A stretch of 5,779 bases of DNA, taken from Caldilinea sp. (GTDB lineage: Bacteria; Chloroflexota; Anaerolineae; Caldilineales; Caldilineaceae). The position numbers were made by a program, and so were the translations under genes. Of the stretch, positions 4,659 through 5,779 are shown one piece after another. The stretch lies in NCBI GenBank assembly GCA_026389955.1, contig JAPLGY010000681.1, positions 1 to 5,779 of the forward strand. Reading direction: 5' to 3'. The stretch's first letter is position 1; each line of letters opens with the position of its first letter. The notes under the pieces are model-generated. The model was not told where the DNA came from. It saw only the letters and a list, made by a program, of their open reading frames with translations, and ran no database searches.

Positions 4659-5779
4659 GGCTCGACCTGCGCTGTGCGGGGTTCCACTTCGCACAGCAGC
4701 GCCTTGAACACAGGAAAACCCGAAATGGGGTCGCGGTGTTCGAAGTTGGTCAGTGCGTTGGCGTTGGCTTGCTGCCAGGCCAGTGGGCCCAACGGGCCAC
4801 CGCCCCCCATGTTGACTTCTACCGCCCCGCGCACGATATTGGTGGAGACATAGGCGTAGAGGGGGATTCGGCCGCGCAAGGAGCTGACCCAGACCGCATC
4901 GCCATTTTGGATCCCGCGTGCGGCGGCGTCTTCTGCATGCAGGTGGACGAGGGGCACCGGCTGTTTGCGGGCCAGGCTGGGGATATTGTGGTGTTGGGAG
5001 CGAAAATCGAAATTGGTGCGTGCGCCTGAGTTGAAGACCAGCGGATAGCGTGCGGCGACTTCGGGGCTGGCGATTGGGCCTTCGGCCGGTTCGGTGTAGA
5101 CCGGGAGTGGTTCGTAGCCATAGCTGCGCAGCCATTCGGAGGTGGCTTCGAACTTGCCGGTCGGCGTCTCAAACCCTGGCTGGCCGTCGGCGCGCAGCGC
5201 GCCGCTGGCATACTTTCGGTAGCGTCGGGCAGGGGTAGGGGCTGTGATTCCTTCAGGCTGGGCCAGCAATTGTGCGAGCGAAATTCCGCTTCCCTGCAGC
5301 GCCAGCTCGATCATGGCGCGTTCGGTCTGCGGCCAGAGCTGGCCATAGCCCAGGCGATCGGCCAGTTCGGCAAAGATCAGAAAGTCGTTGCGCGCCTCGC
5401 CCAAGGGCTCGATCACCCGGCTGCGGTGTTGGACGTGGGATCCGTACAGCCCATACGATTCAATCTCGAACATGGTGGTCGCTGGCAGCACGATATCGGC
5501 GTAGAGAGCGTCGGCGGTCAAAAAGCGGTTGACGACGACGAGCAGGTCCAGCGCAGAGAGGGCCCGCCGCCAGAGGTCGGGGTCGGGCCAGGCGGTGATC
5601 AGCGAAGCGCCGCTGACGATCAGCCCGCGCAGCGGGTAGGGGATTCCTTCCAGGATGGCGCGTGGGAAGAGCGCGGCATGGGCTTCTTTGCGCACCTCGT
5701 AGTAGATGGGGTATTCCTCGGCGCCGATCGGGGGGCGGGCATGGACGGGTGGGGGGGTGAGATGGCGGTGGAGGCGGAA
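4652..5779 (-). CDS. Molybdopterin oxidoreductase catalytic subunit (DMSO-reductase superfamily), C-terminal part
   Basis: The frame is open through the right edge, so the N-terminus, including any 4Fe-4S motif, twin-arginine signal and Mo-ligand residue, is outside; the GTG at 5695 is not the start. Of 375 visible residues, roughly 1-240 belong to the molybdopterin oxidoreductase core: LIVSGAS, then DIVLPATTMFEIES near 95-108 and VIEPLGEARND near 122-132. About 246-366 form the C-terminal molydopterin-binding domain (PF01568): YPLVFNSGARTNFDFRSQHH near 245-264, HAEDAAARGIQNGDAVWV near 281-298, and DPISGFPVFKALLCEV near 350-365. The arrangement resembles polysulfide/thiosulfate-reductase-like members, but substrate cannot be assigned without the N-terminal half. 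Such enzymes usually work with an Fe-S subunit and a membrane anchor; none follows here. The next gene downstream is a lycopene cyclase that overlaps it. Confidence 0.87.
   Translation of the reverse strand, partial: FRLHRHLTPPPVHARPPIGAEEYPIYYEVRKEAHAALFPRAILEGIPYPLRGLIVSGASLITAWPDPDLWRRALSALDLLVVVNRFLTADALYADIVLPATTMFEIESYGLYGSHVQHRSRVIEPLGEARNDFLIFAELADRLGYGQLWPQTERAMIELALQGSGISLAQLLAQPEGITAPTPARRYRKYASGALRADGQPGFETPTGKFEATSEWLRSYGYEPLPVYTEPAEGPIASPEVAARYPLVFNSGARTNFDFRSQHHNIPSLARKQPVPLVHLHAEDAAARGIQNGDAVWVSSLRGRIPLYAYVSTNIVRGAVEVNMGGGGPLGPLAWQQANANALTNFEHRDPISGFPVFKALLCEVEPRTAQVEPC
5730..5757 (+). other. Putative G-quadruplex motif in the molybdoenzyme gene
   Basis: Four G-tracts on the + strand, at 5730-5735, 5737-5739, 5747-5749 and 5751-5757, have loops of 1, 7 and 1 bases. 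The strand is the template of the molybdoenzyme gene, where the tracts encode proline-rich segments (PPR and PPP). It fits the formal pattern; whether it folds in the cell is unknown. Confidence 0.4.

Noticed and set aside
4074..4853. 259-codon + strand open frame antisense to the cyclase and molybdoenzyme
   Set aside because: It mirrors two conserved genes and shows no motif of its own; the length is expected in high-GC sequence.
4659..5135. 159-codon N-terminal extension of the lycopene cyclase frame
   Set aside because: It overlaps the C-terminal molybdopterin-binding domain in another frame and is Arg/Pro-rich with no domain. The cyclase Rossmann motif begins directly after the GTG at 4658.
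5695..5695. GTG at 5695 as the start of the molybdopterin oxidoreductase
   Set aside because: The frame continues upstream with plausible family sequence (IGAEEYPIYYE) to the window edge, and a start here would remove most of the catalytic core.

Overview
The window is high-GC bacterial DNA, densely coded, with no intergenic stretch over about 145 bases and no RNA gene, CRISPR array or insertion sequence that I can see. The best clue to the organism is the secreted protein at 1508-2923. After its signal peptide it has a 'YLPVV' patch followed by a Pro/Thr/Ala repeat linker (PTAIPTAIPTATP), a style very common in exported proteins of Chloroflexota (Anaerolineae/Caldilineae and relatives). I therefore infer a Chloroflexota bacterium. 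This is an inference from style, not from a marker gene.

Layout. On the + strand, bases 1-531 hold the C-terminal part of a DUF4037-family protein whose start lies before the window. It converges, across only 40 bases, on five consecutive minus-strand genes. In transcription order (right to left) these are: (1) the C-terminal part of a molybdopterin oxidoreductase catalytic subunit of the DMSO-reductase superfamily, running off the right edge; (2) a CrtL-type lycopene cyclase whose GTG start overlaps the end of gene 1 by 7 bases; then a 142-base spacer with a possible promoter and a perfect 7-bp leader hairpin; (3) a small stand-alone protein of the 'Virulence_fact' family (the C-terminal domain type of staphylococcal CvfC); (4) a secreted YHYH-domain protein rich in cysteine and histidine; (5) an extended SDR, i.e. 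an NAD-dependent sugar epimerase/dehydratase-like enzyme, 9 bases after gene 4.

How the genes may work together. Genes 1 and 2 look translationally coupled, linking a respiratory-type molybdoenzyme with cyclization of lycopene. The two reactions have no obvious direct link, so shared regulation (for example by redox state or light) is only a guess. Genes 3-5 look like a second transcription unit made of poorly understood families. No established pathway joins them. I see no convincing defence, mobile or RNA-guided system here. The most unusual points are the molybdoenzyme/lycopene-cyclase overlap, the composition of the three-gene unit, and its structured leader.
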